Assembly: GCF_017794765.1 (NCBI RefSeq)
Contig: NZ_CP051236.1
Span: 3,626,692 to 3,690,691, forward strand
Direction: 5' to 3'
Length of the DNA stretch: 64,000 nt
Origin: Nitratireductor sp.
GTDB lineage: Bacteria > Pseudomonadota > Alphaproteobacteria > Rhizobiales > Rhizobiaceae
In this document: positions 17,257-25,847 of the stretch, one piece after another
Layout: the number at the start of each line of letters is the position of its first letter
Numbering within the stretch: the stretch's first letter is position 1
The notes under the pieces: model-generated
The model's input: the letters and a program-made list of their open reading frames with translations, nothing else
Told to the model about the DNA's origin: nothing
Databases searched by the model: none
Position numbers and translations under genes: made by a program

Positions 17257-18420
17257 TCAGGCCCCGCTCCAGCGCGGGCTGAATTCGAAACCGGTCTTCG
17301 GCTTATAGTCATTTTCCCCGGCATTGAGCGCCAGAACCAGCTCCGTGAGGTGCAATGCCACTTTTCCTGAGAAAAACGGGGTTCGTCCCTCTTTCAGGGC
17401 GGCAGCCTGTTCGGCGATGCCGCCCATGAAGTCTATCTGCGAAGGGTATGATGGCAGCGTCCGTTTTCTGCCGGCCTGCTCGCTGGTAACACGCCTTCCC
17501 GGAAGCACCCGCACCGGGAGGGTGCGCCCGAACCTGTGTTCGATGAAATTGAGAGCGCGTTCAAGAAGCGATCTTTCATTTCCCGGCGCCGACAGGTGGA
17601 TGGGAGAATTGTCATCCCAAAGGTCGCGCAGGATCAGGCTGCCACTGTCTCCAAGCACGGTGAGCGAGCGATCCCGTGGTGCAGCGAGGCCGCAGGTCAA
17701 CCGTGCCCTCACTCCATTCCGGAAAGTGATAAGCCCAACGGAGAAATCCGGCGCAAGCGCCTCCCTGTCGTCGACTCCCTTGTCGGGAAAGCAAAGCGCG
17801 GAAGAGGCCGATAGATGCACGACCGGGCCGAAGAGATCGACCAGCCAGCTCAAGGCATAGCCTGCATGCTCCAGCGTGCAGCCGATCTTGAACTCTTCGG
17901 CTCCGGGCCAATGCGCGCCGGAGCGGCTGCGCCAGTTTTGCCAGTCGGCCCGGAAAACGGGGCCGTCCTCCATTTCGGCATAGACAAGGCGTGGCCGGCC
18001 GATGTGCCCTTTAGACAGCAGGTCCGCAAAGGCATCATGCGCCTTGCTCAATGCGTTGGCAGGCGCGCAGCAAAGGGTGAGGCCACGCTCGGCCGCAAGC
18101 TGTGCCACCGCTTCGGCATCATCGAGGCGCATGGCCAGCGGCTTCTCGCAATAGACGTGCTTGCCGGCTTCAAGACACGCCTTGTTGACCTCGTAATGGC
18201 TCTCCGGATTGGTCAGATTGACAACGATCCTCACATCCGTGTCGTCAAGAAGGGCCTGCATGTCGGCATAGGCGCGCACTTTGTGAAAAGCGCAGAACTG
18301 GGCCAGTCTTGCTGAATCACGATCCCATACACCCGCCAGTTGGAGATCCGGATGGTTCTCCAGCGTTGTCATGTAGTAGTCGGCAACGAAGCCCGTACCG
18401 ACAAATGCGATTTTCGTCAT
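17257..18420 (-). CDS. Gfo/Idh/MocA-family oxidoreductase
   Basis: NAD(P)-dependent oxidoreductase, 387 residues from ATG 18420, which has GAGG 7 bp upstream; ATG 18432 is an alternative. Rossmann motif KIAFVGTGFVADYYM is at the N-terminus and HVYCEKPLAM carries the EKP motif. It lies 25 bp downstream of the GH5 gene on the same strand and is probably co-transcribed. This suggests oxidation or epimerisation of a sugar released by, or related to, the glycosidase; not provable from sequence. Confidence 0.86.
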   Translation of the reverse strand: MTKIAFVGTGFVADYYMTTLENHPDLQLAGVWDRDSARLAQFCAFHKVRAYADMQALLDDTDVRIVVNLTNPESHYEVNKACLEAGKHVYCEKPLAMRLDDAEAVAQLAAERGLTLCCAPANALSKAHDAFADLLSKGHIGRPRLVYAEMEDGPVFRADWQNWRSRSGAHWPGAEEFKIGCTLEHAGYALSWLVDLFGPVVHLSASSALCFPDKGVDDREALAPDFSVGLITFRNGVRARLTCGLAAPRDRSLTVLGDSGSLILRDLWDDNSPIHLSAPGNERSLLERALNFIEHRFGRTLPVRVLPGRRVTSEQAGRKRTLPSYPSQIDFMGGIAEQAAALKEGRTPFFSGKVALHLTELVLALNAGENDYKPKTGFEFSPRWSGA

Positions 18421-18445
18421 TGGAAGCCTCACTCAGATTCTGAGC

Positions 18446-19696
18446 TCATTTCTCCAGTGAGCGGATCATGCGTAGCACATCGTCCTCCGCGGGTTTCCCA
18501 CCAAATTCCTCGACAATGCCGAACGCTCCTCCATAGCCCCATATGGACCAGGCAAAGCCGCGCTCCTCGGCCTTTTCGATCATGTCGCGGATATAGGCTG
18601 CCCGCCATTCTCCCGGGATAACATCAGGGTTCTGGTATTCCTGACGGATCATGCCAAACTCACCAAGGAGGATGTTCTGCGGATCGACTCCATGGCGCGC
18701 CGCCCAGTCCGCCACAGTTTTGAACGGCGCATCCATCTGCGCTTCGAGTTCCGCCTCCGTATCCACACCGTCAATCTGCTCATCGAGATAATCGAGCATA
18801 CCGGAGCGGCGCATGAAAGGCGCGTCGGCGCGAATACGCCCGCGTGCCTTCCCAACTGCAACTGCCAGCTCGGATTTGTGCTCATGGGGAGGATAGGGAA
18901 TGCCGGTGACATAGCGAATGAAGTCGCCCGCCCAAAGCGCTCCCTGCGTGGTCAGGATGAAGGGATCGTAGGAGTGAAACGCCCAAAGAATATTGTCGTC
19001 GGGAATGGTGTTGGGGTTGAGTGCCGAAAGTCCTTGGGCCGAACCCCAGCAAGCACCCGACAGAACAAGTGTGGTGCGCGGCGCGGAAGAACGCGCTGCT
19101 GCGAAAAGCCGACCAAGCTGCTCGTCCCAGGCAGCGCCCTCAGCACCCTCGCAGCCAGTCACAGGCTCGTTCATCAACTCGAATGCGACGCGCTCGGGAT
19201 CCTCGCCGGAGAGCGTGCGGCCCATGTCACGTACCAGACCCAGATAGCGTTCAAACAGCGCATCATCGCGCAGGAGTTCCTCCACACCTGCAAACCTGTC
19301 TGCACCGCGCGGAATGGGATGAAGGTCGACGATCACCTTCAGCCCCGCGGCATTGATGGTTCTCACACCTTCCAGAACCGACACCAAAAGGCGTTCGCGC
19401 AGATGCTCGGCCTTCGGGGAGAGAAACGGAATAGGGTCGACCGGCATGCGCAGGAAATCGAAACCGGTACCCTTGAGCTGGGTCAGCTCGCTCAAGTTCA
19501 GTTTTCGCCGCCATTCTGGATATGGCAGAAGCACACCATCCCGCGACCACTCCGCCTCGTTCGGCCAGGTATCCCACAGGTCGAGATTGAGCCCGCGCTC
19601 AGCCGAAAAGGTCGCAGCCTCGAGCGGTCCGGAAGCCAGCGCCAAAAGACCGGCCGCGACCAGCCCACGCGTCAACCCTGCCATCCTGCTCGCCAT
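18446..19696 (-). CDS. Secreted glycoside hydrolase family 5 (cellulase-like)
   Basis: Retaining glycosidase, 416 residues, with a Sec signal peptide (about residues 1-28, AAGLLALASGPLEA). Catalytic motifs of GH5: acid/base Glu in FELMNEP and nucleophile Glu in ILLGEFGM; the invariant His in WAFHSYDPF is also seen. Rhizobial homologues often sit in exopolysaccharide or cellulose loci, but no polysaccharide synthesis genes are nearby here; its partner is the Gfo/Idh/MocA gene downstream. Possible substrates are beta-glucans or mannans. Confidence 0.85.
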   Translation of the reverse strand: MASRMAGLTRGLVAAGLLALASGPLEAATFSAERGLNLDLWDTWPNEAEWSRDGVLLPYPEWRRKLNLSELTQLKGTGFDFLRMPVDPIPFLSPKAEHLRERLLVSVLEGVRTINAAGLKVIVDLHPIPRGADRFAGVEELLRDDALFERYLGLVRDMGRTLSGEDPERVAFELMNEPVTGCEGAEGAAWDEQLGRLFAAARSSAPRTTLVLSGACWGSAQGLSALNPNTIPDDNILWAFHSYDPFILTTQGALWAGDFIRYVTGIPYPPHEHKSELAVAVGKARGRIRADAPFMRRSGMLDYLDEQIDGVDTEAELEAQMDAPFKTVADWAARHGVDPQNILLGEFGMIRQEYQNPDVIPGEWRAAYIRDMIEKAEERGFAWSIWGYGGAFGIVEEFGGKPAEDDVLRMIRSLEK

Positions 19697-19887
19697 TCAG
19701 CGGCCCCCGTTTCCTGATCCGCACAGCACACACCACACCTTCCGGATACCAGCCGCGGATTAACGAAACATGGTCACAGACGCCTGCGACGGGTGTTTCA
19801 GGACACCATCACAAAAACGGGAAATTCTGGCTTTGAAATTCTGAAATTCGCTCTGGAATGACAGAAAACCGGTCAAATTCCGGAATT

Positions 19888-19908
19888 CGGGCGGCACAGA
19901 GCCGCCCG
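19888..19908 (-). terminator. Stem-loop downstream of ftsZ2
   Basis: CGGGCGGC-ACAGA-GCCGCCCG, an 8-bp perfect GC stem with a 5-nt loop, 18 bp past the ftsZ2 stop codon. Only a weak T-rich stretch follows, so it may be an mRNA-stabilising hairpin or an imperfect terminator. Confidence 0.55.
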
Positions 19909-19925
19909 GGAAATCATGGCGCCAT

Positions 19926-20939
19926 CTAGGCGCGCAGCGCCTGGGGATGCCCGCCCTGATCTGCTTGAAGGTCTGCCTCGCTCGCCAGTCCGGCCGCGAC
20001 GACGGAAACCCGGAAGACACCTTCCAGCTTGTCATCGAAAATCGCGCCGACGATGATTTCGGCATCATCGCCCACTTCCTCGCGGATGCGGGTGGCAGCT
20101 TCGTCCACCTCGAAAAGGGTCATGTCGCGGCCACCGGAAATGGAGACCAGAACGCCACGTGCACCCTTCATGTTGGCTTCGTCCAGAAGCGGGTTGGCGA
20201 TGGCCGCTTCGGCCGCCTTCATCGCGCGTGCATCGCCCGTCGCCTCGCCCGTGCCCATCATGGCGCGGCCCATGTCGCGCATGACCGAGCGCACATCGGC
20301 GAAGTCCAGATTGATCAGGCCTTCCTTGACGATCAGATCGGTGATGCAGCGAACGCCCGAGTAAAGAACCTTGTCGGCCAGTTCAAATGCCTCTGCAAAC
20401 GTGGTCTTGGCGTCGGCGATGCGGAAAAGATTCTGGTTGGGAATAACGATAACCGTATCGGCCGCCTGTCGGAGAAGCTCAATGCCGCGCTCGGCAATGG
20501 CCATACGTCGATTGCCCTCGAAGGTGAACGGCTTGGTGACGACCGCAACCGTCAGGATCCCGGCATTGCGCGCAGCAGCGGCAATGATGGGAGCAGCACC
20601 CGTGCCGGTGCCCCCGCCCATGCCGGCGGTGACGAAGCACATATGCGTGCCCGACAGGTGATCCATGATCTCGTCGATTGTCTCTTCAGCGGCGGCCTGG
20701 CCGATCTCCGGTAGCGACCCGGCACCGAGCCCCTCGGTCGAGTTCGCGCCAAGCTGAATAAGGCGCTCCGCTTTCGACATGGTGAGTGCCTGCGCATCGG
20801 TATTGGCGGCGATGAAGTCCACACCCTGCAGGCTTTGCGCAATCATGTTGTTGACGGCGTTGCCGCCACCGCCACCGACACCGACGATGGTGATCTTGGG
20901 GCGCATTTCAGAGATTTCGGGCTTCTTTTCGTCCGTCAT
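19926..20939 (-). CDS. ftsZ: Short second FtsZ (FtsZ2-like tubulin GTPase)
   Basis: A 337-residue tubulin homologue. GTP-binding glycine loop VGGGGGNAV, tubulin signature GGGTGTG at residues 108-114, and T7-loop region [12 protein letters not shown] are all intact, so GTP binding and polymerisation look possible. It ends just after the globular domain; the long variable linker and conserved C-terminal peptide that bind FtsA, ZipA or SepF-like partners are absent. Rhizobia such as Sinorhizobium carry a short FtsZ2 besides the essential FtsZ1. The neighbourhood lacks any division genes (ftsQ, ftsA, mur), supporting a paralogue. Function, perhaps modulating the main ring, is not known from sequence. 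Confidence 0.9.
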   Translation of the reverse strand: MTDEKKPEISEMRPKITIVGVGGGGGNAVNNMIAQSLQGVDFIAANTDAQALTMSKAERLIQLGANSTEGLGAGSLPEIGQAAAEETIDEIMDHLSGTHMCFVTAGMGGGTGTGAAPIIAAAARNAGILTVAVVTKPFTFEGNRRMAIAERGIELLRQAADTVIVIPNQNLFRIADAKTTFAEAFELADKVLYSGVRCITDLIVKEGLINLDFADVRSVMRDMGRAMMGTGEATGDARAMKAAEAAIANPLLDEANMKGARGVLVSISGGRDMTLFEVDEAATRIREEVGDDAEIIVGAIFDDKLEGVFRVSVVAAGLASEADLQADQGGHPQALRA

Positions 20940-21017
20940 AGGGCCTTGGTCCTTCCTGGGGGCAGGCGGCGAAGAACGAATCGCTCCGCCCGCGCGTCCG
21001 CCTCAGGGAATCAGAGT

Positions 21018-21041
21018 GCGCACACTTGTTCAAGTGCGCGC
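21018..21041. promoter_or_regulatory. Inverted repeat upstream of ftsZ2
   Basis: GCGCACACTTG-TT-CAAGTGCGCGC, 11-bp arms with one mismatch and a 2-bp centre, 79 bp before the ftsZ2 start. The tiny centre suits a protein-binding dyad more than an RNA hairpin. No regulator is known. Confidence 0.4.
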
Positions 21042-21114
21042 TACACCTCGAATGTCGCCACAATACGGCTCAACTACAAATCTGATGACGCTTTGTAATA
21101 ACCGGCTGGCGAAG

Positions 21115-22338
21115 TCATGACGGGTCGCCGGCATTGTCGGCAGTCACGCTTTCACGCAGGAGCCTCAGAACATCCGGATCAGCCGACTGCACACGACTCC
21201 AGTTGGCGATGAAAGGTGTTTCCATCGGGTGCTCCAGAAAGGTGTGCCCCGCCTCGACGATGTTCGCCGCAAACAGCTCCACAGCCTTCTCTTCCTTATG
21301 GCGGTCCACATGAAGGCCATTCATGATCGCGTCGTTGTAATAGCGCTCGATCAGATCCAGAGCGAGCCGATAATATGTGGCCTTGAGCGTGCGGAAATGC
21401 TCCTGGCTGAAAACCATTCCGTCGGTCGCGAGCTTGCGGAAGATCGCCTTCGATATGTCGATCGACATGCGCGAAAGCCCGCGCGCGGCGTCTTCCGCCG
21501 ACAGCGGCTGGTGCTTGTGGTCGTAGCGGTCGCAGATATCCACCTGGCAGACGGAGTGGCGACCGAGATTGCGCCAGACTTCTGAAAGAACGCCGATTTC
21601 CAGCCCCCAGTCGGAGGGAATGCGGATGTCCGGGAGGATGGACGTGCGCATGGCAAATTCGCCCGCCAGCGGATAACGGAAGGCCTGCAGATATTCGACA
21701 TAGTCGCTGTGGCCGAACGTGCGCTGCAACGCCTGTAGAAGCGGCGCAATCAGGAGCCGACTGACCCTGCCGTTCAGTTTCCCGTCTGCGATACGCGGAT
21801 AGTATCCCTTGCAGAACTGATAGGGGAAGGAAGGATTGGCCAGCGGATAGACAAGCCGCATGAGCATTTCGCGCGAATAGGTGGTGATGTCGCAATCGTG
21901 CAGGGCCACCACATCGCTGTCCTGGCAGGCAATTGTGTAGCCCATGCAATACCAGACATTGCGCCCCTTGCCGGGTTCTTCCGGAGCGAGGCCGAGGGTG
22001 GCAAGCCGATCCTGGACGGCCTTGAGCCGTGGACCGTCGTTCCACAGGATCGAGTGCTTTTGCGGCAGACGGGAGAAATAATCCCGGGCGAAACGAAATT
22101 GCTCTTCGTCTGCCCGGTCCAGACCTATGACGATGTGATTGATGTAATCGACCTGGCAAAGCTCATCGACGATCTTGCCAAGTGCAGGGGCTTCAAGCTC
22201 CGAAAAGAGCGACGGCAGAATGAGTGTGATCTTGCGCCGGCCAGAGAAAAGGTTGAGTTGCCGCTCCATCTCTTCGGGCGCGATGGTGCCCAGATTGTGC
22301 AATGTTGCGACGCTGCCGCTCTGCTGGAAATCCGACAT
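21115..22338 (-). CDS. gpgS: Glucosyl-3-phosphoglycerate synthase-like glycosyltransferase
   Basis: Retaining GT-A glycosyltransferase, 407 residues, transferring glucose (or mannose) from a nucleotide sugar to 3-phosphoglycerate. KGRNVWYCMGY and the metal-binding DxD in ALHDCDITTYSREML are the visible catalytic elements, and PSDWGLEIG and HKHQPLS match the GpgS clade. It is the last gene of a three-gene operon after a HAD phosphatase (14 bp away) and a GH13 phosphorylase. The neighbouring phosphatase makes the two-step route to glucosylglycerate the most likely function; mannosyl-3-phosphoglycerate synthesis is the alternative. Confidence 0.82.
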   Translation of the reverse strand: MSDFQQSGSVATLHNLGTIAPEEMERQLNLFSGRRKITLILPSLFSELEAPALGKIVDELCQVDYINHIVIGLDRADEEQFRFARDYFSRLPQKHSILWNDGPRLKAVQDRLATLGLAPEEPGKGRNVWYCMGYTIACQDSDVVALHDCDITTYSREMLMRLVYPLANPSFPYQFCKGYYPRIADGKLNGRVSRLLIAPLLQALQRTFGHSDYVEYLQAFRYPLAGEFAMRTSILPDIRIPSDWGLEIGVLSEVWRNLGRHSVCQVDICDRYDHKHQPLSAEDAARGLSRMSIDISKAIFRKLATDGMVFSQEHFRTLKATYYRLALDLIERYYNDAIMNGLHVDRHKEEKAVELFAANIVEAGHTFLEHPMETPFIANWSRVQSADPDVLRLLRESVTADNAGDPS

Positions 22339-22352
22339 GATGTTCCTCCCCG

Positions 22353-23147
22353 CTATTCGATCTCTTCCAGCACCGCGAGCATTTCTTCGTTCCAGCCTGC
22401 TGGCCCCGCAAGACGCGCCCTTCTCAGAACCTGACTTCCCCCACGGGCAATCTTGCCGATCCCCGCATGGGCAGGGTTGGGAATTTCAACCGCGATGTCG
22501 ACGCTTTCCAGCATGTCCCTGTCGTTCGGCGCATCGCCAAGTGCCACACTGACGACTGGCACGCGCTTGTCTTCAAGACGTTTCAGAAGTTCACTGACCC
22601 TTTGCCCCTTTGTGCCACCAAACGAGAGCGTGACGAAGCGTCCGCCCTTCTGGATGTGAATGCCCTTCTCGTTGAGTGCCTGGCAGAACGCAGCAAACTC
22701 CCCTTCCGTTCCGCTCCAGACGCCCGGTTCGGAATATTCACGCTGTTTGGCCAGTTGCGCCCCCTCCAGGCTCAGGCCCGTGCGCGCGGCCACCTCCTGC
22801 TCATCCCAGTCCGAAAAGCCGGAATAGCATCGCCGCAGCTCTGAAGGCAGAGCGTTGAGATGGCCGACGAGTTCTTCGTAGCGGCCACCGCTCTCATGTT
22901 GACTGCCCCGTTCGGAAGCAAGAATGCCAGCCCCATTTTCCACGATGGCGGGACAATGGGCAAAGTCCAGCGCGCGGCGCAGAGGCGCGATTTCAGCAGC
23001 CGTTTTGCTGGAAGCAAGAACGAGCACGCCGAAGCGCGCGCGCAACGCCTTTATCGCCGGCAGGGCGGGTGTGAAATCATAGGTCTCGTGATCCAGCAGC
23101 GTACCATCCAGATCGCTGAAGACGACGAGGCGCGGCCGAATGATCAT
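22353..23147 (-). CDS. gpgP: Glucosyl/mannosyl-3-phosphoglycerate phosphatase (HAD superfamily)
   Basis: HAD-IIB phosphatase, 264 residues, removing phosphate from glycosyl-3-phosphoglycerate to give the compatible solute. The nucleophile region VVFSDLDGTLLD and the late SVALGDAPNDRDML acidic motif are intact; VLASSKTAAEI holds motif II. ATGA overlap with the upstream phosphorylase gene and close spacing to gpgS confirm a shared operon. Trehalose- or sucrose-phosphate phosphatases are related but lack this partner. Confidence 0.85.
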   Translation of the reverse strand: MIIRPRLVVFSDLDGTLLDHETYDFTPALPAIKALRARFGVLVLASSKTAAEIAPLRRALDFAHCPAIVENGAGILASERGSQHESGGRYEELVGHLNALPSELRRCYSGFSDWDEQEVAARTGLSLEGAQLAKQREYSEPGVWSGTEGEFAAFCQALNEKGIHIQKGGRFVTLSFGGTKGQRVSELLKRLEDKRVPVVSVALGDAPNDRDMLESVDIAVEIPNPAHAGIGKIARGGSQVLRRARLAGPAGWNEEMLAVLEEIE

Positions 23148-24925
23148 GAAGCCGTTTGCCGGTTGGAGATCCAGCGCGTCTGGTAGGGAGCAAAGGCAAT
23201 CTCGCCTGAAAGCTGTGCCACAGGCTCACCAGTCAGAAGGTCATGCCACGCATCCCCCTCAATGAGATTGAGTGACATGGAGGGGATGGATCGTTTCTGA
23301 CTGGTCAGGTTCGATACTGCGAAAATGCTCTGCGACCTGTCGAGACTCTGGCGCCAGAAACCAAAGAAAGCTTCACCAAGCTGAAGCGTAAATTGCGTGG
23401 CATTAGGATGGAAGGCCGGCTGAGCGGAACGCACACGCACCATCTCCTTCAACCGCGAAAGGACGCGGGCGGAAAGAGTGTTCGGGTCATCAAGCTTCTC
23501 GCGCAGCATACCATAATCCAGGCGCTTGCGATTGATCGCCCGATTGTAACCCAGCTTTTCGACGCCGTCATAATCGTTGCGCGTTGCAAGCAGGGAGTGG
23601 ATGTAAAATGCGGGAATGCCCTCCAGCCCCATGACGATGGCCTGGCTGCAAAGAAAGCGCTCGACCTGCAGATCGTCAGTCCCTTCATGGGTACCGGCAA
23701 AGGCGTCGAAGAGAGCCACATTCAGCTCATAGGGCCTGTCGCCATCCGGGCGGGCATAATGGGAAACACGGCCACCAAATCCCTGAACCGTGTCGATGAC
23801 CTGCAGGATCTCTTCTTCAGGAATGAGACCTTCTGCGGGCCGCAGGCCGATGCCATCGTGAGAGGCGGAAAAATTGAAATAGGCGCAGCCGAGTTGCGCC
23901 GGCGGCATCGCCATCTGCCAGGCGTTGAGATATTTCGACGTGCCGCCCAACAACGCATGGAGAAGAAGCGGCGGCAACGCGAAATTGTAGATCATGTGCG
24001 CTTCGTTGCGATTGCCGAAATAGCTGAGGTTCTCGACATTCGGGACATTGGTCTCGGTGATGAGAACAATCGGCTCTTCGCGATAATCGCACAGAAGACG
24101 GATAAGCCGGATGATCTCATGCGTCTGGCGCAGATGGATACAGCTAGTCCCGATCTCCTTCCAGAGGAAGGCCACCGCATCGAGGCGAATGGTGCGCACG
24201 CCACGCTCTATATGTTCGCGGATGATATCGAGAAATTCGAACAGGACACGCGGGTTTGAGAAATCGAAATCAACCTGATCGTGGCTGAAAGTGCACCAGA
24301 CATGCTTGATGCCGCTTTCCGTCTCGAAGGCGCGCAAGAGCGGGTGGGTGCGCGGACGCACCACCGCACTCAGATCATCTTCAGGGTTCGCCACCTTGAA
24401 GAACCGGTCCCAGGGTTCGTGGCCCTGCAGGAAATCCGAGAACATGCGGCTCTGGCTGGAGCAATGGTTCATCACCAGGTCGGACATGAGACGGAAATGG
24501 CCGGCGATGCGCGAGATATCCGCCCAGTCGCCCAACTGGCTGTTCACCTCGCGATAGTCGGTGACGGCAAAGCCGTCGTCCGAGGTGAACGGAAAAAAGG
24601 GCAGGATGTGAATGCCGGTGAAGACGCCCGCCAGATAGCGCTCGGAGAAATCGTACAGCAGATCGAGCGGCTTGTGTTCGCCATCCACCAGCGTGTTGCC
24701 ATAGGTGATGACATAGTTGTCCTTTTCGCTCCATAAAGAATTTGCCGGCACCCGGCCACGCCTGCGCGATCTGCCATTTTGACCGAAAAAAGCGGCCAGC
24801 GCCTGTTCGACGAGCGAGTTTCGATCATGCTGTGGGTAAATGGAGCCAAGGAGCTGGCCGAGACCGTTTTGCAACCTGGCGGGCGCCATGGCCGGCGCGC
24901 TCGCTTCTGCTCCCGTGTCTCTCAT
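23144..24925 (-). CDS. ggaP: GH13 sucrose-phosphorylase-like enzyme, probably glucosylglycerate phosphorylase
   Basis: Alpha-glucoside phosphorylase of GH13 subfamily 18, 593 residues, larger than sucrose phosphorylase (about 490-505). Catalytic nucleophile Asp in TIRLDAVAFLWKE, acid/base Glu in VLITETNVPN and the SHDGIG transition-state motif are present. First gene of the operon with gpgP and gpgS. Given a family known to include glucosylglycerate phosphorylase, the prediction is reversible phosphorolysis of glucosylglycerate to glucose-1-phosphate and glycerate. Sucrose or other glucoside phosphorylase activity is not excluded. Confidence 0.8.
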   Translation of the reverse strand: MRDTGAEASAPAMAPARLQNGLGQLLGSIYPQHDRNSLVEQALAAFFGQNGRSRRRGRVPANSLWSEKDNYVITYGNTLVDGEHKPLDLLYDFSERYLAGVFTGIHILPFFPFTSDDGFAVTDYREVNSQLGDWADISRIAGHFRLMSDLVMNHCSSQSRMFSDFLQGHEPWDRFFKVANPEDDLSAVVRPRTHPLLRAFETESGIKHVWCTFSHDQVDFDFSNPRVLFEFLDIIREHIERGVRTIRLDAVAFLWKEIGTSCIHLRQTHEIIRLIRLLCDYREEPIVLITETNVPNVENLSYFGNRNEAHMIYNFALPPLLLHALLGGTSKYLNAWQMAMPPAQLGCAYFNFSASHDGIGLRPAEGLIPEEEILQVIDTVQGFGGRVSHYARPDGDRPYELNVALFDAFAGTHEGTDDLQVERFLCSQAIVMGLEGIPAFYIHSLLATRNDYDGVEKLGYNRAINRKRLDYGMLREKLDDPNTLSARVLSRLKEMVRVRSAQPAFHPNATQFTLQLGEAFFGFWRQSLDRSQSIFAVSNLTSQKRSIPSMSLNLIEGDAWHDLLTGEPVAQLSGEIAFAPYQTRWISNRQTAS

Positions 24926-24990
24926 GTGCTGAACCGGTTATGCTGCATCGCAACATGATGGCGCGGGAAACCAATGATGGCAAGAGGCAC

Positions 24991-25701
24991 TCAGACTTCC
25001 GGCAACCAGCCGCCCTCAGGGGTTGGCACAAGTGCGGGGGTTTCAAACACACCAACCACACGGTCTGCAATGCCTTCGACCTCGGCAGAAAGCGCGTCGC
25101 GCCAGCGCGTGGTCTGGAGCATGGCCGCACCGATGGCGACGGGCTCGATGTCGCAAAGGTTGAGGAGCTTCAGTCCGGCGAGAATGGAGCTGCCGGTGCT
25201 AATGACATCATCCACCAGGAGCACGCGGCGACCCTCGATGAGCGGCAGCATGCGCGGGTCCACGTAAAGCCGTTTCTGCTGATCGGGACTGGTGACGGAG
25301 CGCAGCGGAACCGAGCGCTCTTCCTCGTACCAGAACTTACGCGAGGTGCTGAGCGGCACATAGCGGCTGTGACCGAGCGCGCGGGCGACCTGCGAGGCGA
25401 GCGTCAGGCCCAGGGTGGGCAAGCCGACGACAACATCCGGCCTGAAGACGGTCGCCTTTTCGGCCAGCGCCTTGGCCAGCGCATCGGAGACGGCAAAACT
25501 CGCCTGGTTGACGATGAGCGAAGCCAGCGCCCGCTCGCCGCCCGAAAGAACGCGGATCGGCAGGCCGAGCTGACGCCCGTCAGGCAGTTCTGCGGGGAAG
25601 AACCCCCTGTGGCCGCCGCGCGGGGCGCGCTCAAAGGTTCCTGCCGGTTCAAGCACCTGCCAGAATGCCTGGGGATCGATCTGGAAATCGGAATGCGTCA
25701 T
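24991..25701 (-). CDS. Type I phosphoribosyltransferase
   Basis: A 236-residue protein with the PRPP-binding loop VLLVDDVISTGSS and a VVVGLPTLGLTLASQVARALG core, defining a type I PRTase fold. Similar proteins are annotated as phosphoribosyltransferase with no assigned base. It lies 65 bp downstream of the phosphorylase gene on the same strand and is divergent from the M20 hydrolase; the nearby adenine deaminase and nucleoside hydrolase make a purine-salvage role plausible. Confidence 0.8.
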   Translation of the reverse strand: MTHSDFQIDPQAFWQVLEPAGTFERAPRGGHRGFFPAELPDGRQLGLPIRVLSGGERALASLIVNQASFAVSDALAKALAEKATVFRPDVVVGLPTLGLTLASQVARALGHSRYVPLSTSRKFWYEEERSVPLRSVTSPDQQKRLYVDPRMLPLIEGRRVLLVDDVISTGSSILAGLKLLNLCDIEPVAIGAAMLQTTRWRDALSAEVEGIADRVVGVFETPALVPTPEGGWLPEV

Positions 25702-25847
25702 TGTCTGCCGAAAGGCCCCGCGTTAAGAATGAGCTGTTTTCACTTTGGATTTCTGTTTCCGGACAGTGCAACGATCTCCACGCCGGCCGCCTTGCTGCGG
25801 AAGGCATCTTTTATCCGGGCAGACGCATGAATGGAAAGGGCGTATTG

